A stretch of 15,471 nucleotides of DNA from VAZQ01 sp050179645 (lineage in GTDB: Bacteria; Pseudomonadota; Alphaproteobacteria; Rhizobiales; Xanthobacteraceae): NCBI GenBank assembly GCA_050179645.1, contig JBFXEX010000133.1:1-15471 (forward strand), written 5' to 3'. This document shows, piece after piece, positions 14,276 through 15,471 of this stretch. Position numbers and translations under genes: made by a program. The stretch's first letter is position 1. Each line of letters opens with the position of its first letter. Below the pieces are notes generated by a model. It searched no databases, was not told where the DNA came from, and worked only from the letters and a program-made list of their open reading frames with translations.

Positions 14276-15367
14276 TCAGGGTTTGAGCGGCTCGGTCGAA
14301 ACGATCTCGATGCCGAAGCCGGCGAGCCCGACATAGGTGAGCTTGCGCGAAGTGAGCAGCCGGATCGAGGAAATGCCGAGGTCTTTCAGGATCTGCGCGC
14401 CAAGCCCAACTTCGCGCCAGCTTCGCGAGCGCGCCACTTCCGATTCGGTCGAATCCGGCTGCGGGATGGCGTGGGTCGGCACGCCGGCGGCGCCGTCGCG
14501 CAGGAACACCAGCACGCCACGGCCCTCGCGCTTGAAGCGCTCGAGCGAGGCATGCACCGGGTTGGCGCCGCCGAACACGTCGCGGATGATATCTGCGCGA
14601 TGCAGCCGCGCCGGAATGTTCTTGCCGTCGCCGATGCGGCCATACACGAAGGCCATGTGCTGGATGGCGTCGAACGGCGTGACGTAGGCGTAACCGGCCA
14701 GCGTGCCGATCGCGCTCTCGACCGGGAATTCGCCGATCCGCTTCACCAGCTTATCGCGCGACTGCCGGTAGGCGATGATGTCGGCGATCGAAATCTGCTT
14801 GAGCTTGTGGCGTTCGGCGAACGCCGAGACCGCCGGCCCGCGCATGACGGTGCCGTCGTCGTTCATCAACTCGGACAGCACGCCGACCGGCGGCAGGTCT
14901 GCCAGCCGGCATAGATCGATACACGCTTCGGTATGACCCGACCGCATCAGCACGCCGCCGTCCTTGGCGACCAGCGGAAACACGTGGCCGGGCCGCACGA
15001 AATCGGCGGCGCCGCTATTGCCGTTGGCGAGCGCGCGCACGGTGTTGGTGCGCTCTTCGGCTGAGATTCCGGTGGTGAGGCCGTGACGCACGTCCACCGA
15101 CACGGTGAACGCGGTCCCAAGCGGCGCGTCGTTTGCCGCCACCATCGGGTCGAGCCGCAGCCGGCGCGCCTCGTCGGCCGACAGCGGCGCGCACACGATG
15201 CCCGACGTATTGCGAATGATGAAAGCCATCTTCTCGGGCGTACACAGCGAAGCCGCCACGAACAGATCGCCCTCGTTCTCGCGGTCGTCGTCATCGGTGA
15301 CAACCACGACGTCGCCGTTGGCGAACGCCGCCAGCACCTCTTCTACGCGCTGATGAATATCGGTCAC
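14276..15367 (-). CDS. ribB: 3,4-dihydroxy-2-butanone-4-phosphate synthase with degenerate GTP cyclohydrolase II domain (RibBX-like)
   Basis: This is a 363-residue protein if it starts at the GTG at 15367 (MTDIHQRVEEVLAAF fits the family); in-frame GTGs at 15394 and 15403 are possible earlier starts. The N-terminal domain (about 5-205) is an intact DHBP synthase, which makes the four-carbon riboflavin precursor from ribulose 5-phosphate. It has DDDDRENEGD (25-34), RPGHVFPL (125-132), RSGHTEA (142-148) and ELMNDDGTV (166-174). The C-terminal domain (about 215-360) resembles GTP cyclohydrolase II in GRGVLVFLR, GLGAQILKDLG and IRLLTSRKL. However, the zinc-binding CDC motif is replaced by GGANPVHA (266-273) and the GRGIGL segment is missing. 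The second activity is therefore almost certainly lost, as in the RibBX variant known from Proteobacteria. It probably leads an operon with the GIN lipoprotein and ald. Confidence 0.94.
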   Translation of the reverse strand: MTDIHQRVEEVLAAFANGDVVVVTDDDDRENEGDLFVAASLCTPEKMAFIIRNTSGIVCAPLSADEARRLRLDPMVAANDAPLGTAFTVSVDVRHGLTTGISAEERTNTVRALANGNSGAADFVRPGHVFPLVAKDGGVLMRSGHTEACIDLCRLADLPPVGVLSELMNDDGTVMRGPAVSAFAERHKLKQISIADIIAYRQSRDKLVKRIGEFPVESAIGTLAGYAYVTPFDAIQHMAFVYGRIGDGKNIPARLHRADIIRDVFGGANPVHASLERFKREGRGVLVFLRDGAAGVPTHAIPQPDSTESEVARSRSWREVGLGAQILKDLGISSIRLLTSRKLTYVGLAGFGIEIVSTEPLKP

Positions 15368-15400
15368 TTTCTTGTTCTCTTTCTCTCCACGCACTCTGTT

Positions 15401-15461
15401 CACCCTTCCCTGGAGGGGGAGGGTCGCGAACCCGGCTTGGCCGGGTGAGCGGGGTGGGGTG
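15401..15461. repeat. Dispersed-type palindromic repeat upstream of ribB
   Basis: The segment begins CACCCTTCCC and ends GGGGTGGGGTG, so its ends are roughly complementary. Inside are ACCCTTCCC with a near-complement GGGGAGGGT, and a perfect 7-bp hairpin ACCCGGC (15430-15436) with GCCGGGT (15440-15446) around TTG. Elements of this style are very common in intergenic regions of Bradyrhizobium-like genomes; that is general knowledge, and only one copy is seen here. It overlaps the likely ribB leader. Confidence 0.5.
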
Positions 15462-15471
15462 AATCTCGAAG

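Noticed and set aside
1..15471. CRISPR array, tRNA/rRNA genes, transposase or phage genes
   Set aside because: I looked for regularly spaced direct repeats, RNA-gene signatures and mobile-element proteins and saw none; the repeats at 1873-2135 are two diverged hairpin units, not an array.

Overview
The window is GC-rich, with gene content typical of an alphaproteobacterium of the order Hyphomicrobiales (Bradyrhizobium/Xanthobacteraceae-like). The pointers are a short-type bifunctional PutA, a DUF1194 von Willebrand-like protein, a RibB carrying a decayed GTP cyclohydrolase II domain, a TlyA plus a 4Fe-4S RumA-type RNA methyltransferase, an orphan NMT1-type binding protein, and GC-rich palindromic intergenic repeats. 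This placement is inferred from family content; no rRNA or other firm taxonomic marker is present. Most genes are housekeeping or metabolic. I see no phage, IS transposase, CRISPR, tRNA or rRNA.

Left block (1-5790, all minus strand). In transcription order: putA (proline to glutamate), a HisE-like phosphoribosyl-ATP pyrophosphatase, a hairpin-rich repeat block, a DedA/YqaA-type membrane protein, a secreted six-cysteine protein of unknown function, and the 5' part of a homoserine-dehydrogenase-like oxidoreductase that runs off the left edge. The repeat block (about 1873-2156) holds two diverged copies of one hairpin unit plus a third hairpin, and is the most unusual non-coding structure here.

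Middle block (6036-10702, all plus strand). An orphan ABC substrate-binding protein is divergent from putA across a 245-bp promoter region. It is followed by tlyA (S4 plus FtsJ-type RNA methyltransferase), a MATE-family exporter, and a RumA/RlmD-type uracil-5 RNA methyltransferase. A palindromic repeat of the REP type fills the convergent junction at 10703-10854.

Right block (10855-15471). A DUF1194 protein (minus) and a small secreted six-cysteine protein ending in CxxCxxC (plus) are divergent from each other. The small protein converges on alanine dehydrogenase across a 31-bp gap that contains a hairpin. On the minus strand a probable operon runs ribB(X), then a GIN-domain (DUF2807) lipoprotein, then ald, with gaps of 20 and 55 bp. 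A second dispersed-type palindromic repeat lies upstream of ribB at the right edge.

No complete new multi-gene system is evident. The best leads are the covarying hairpin repeats, the small cysteine-rich secreted proteins, and the ribB-GIN lipoprotein-ald linkage.
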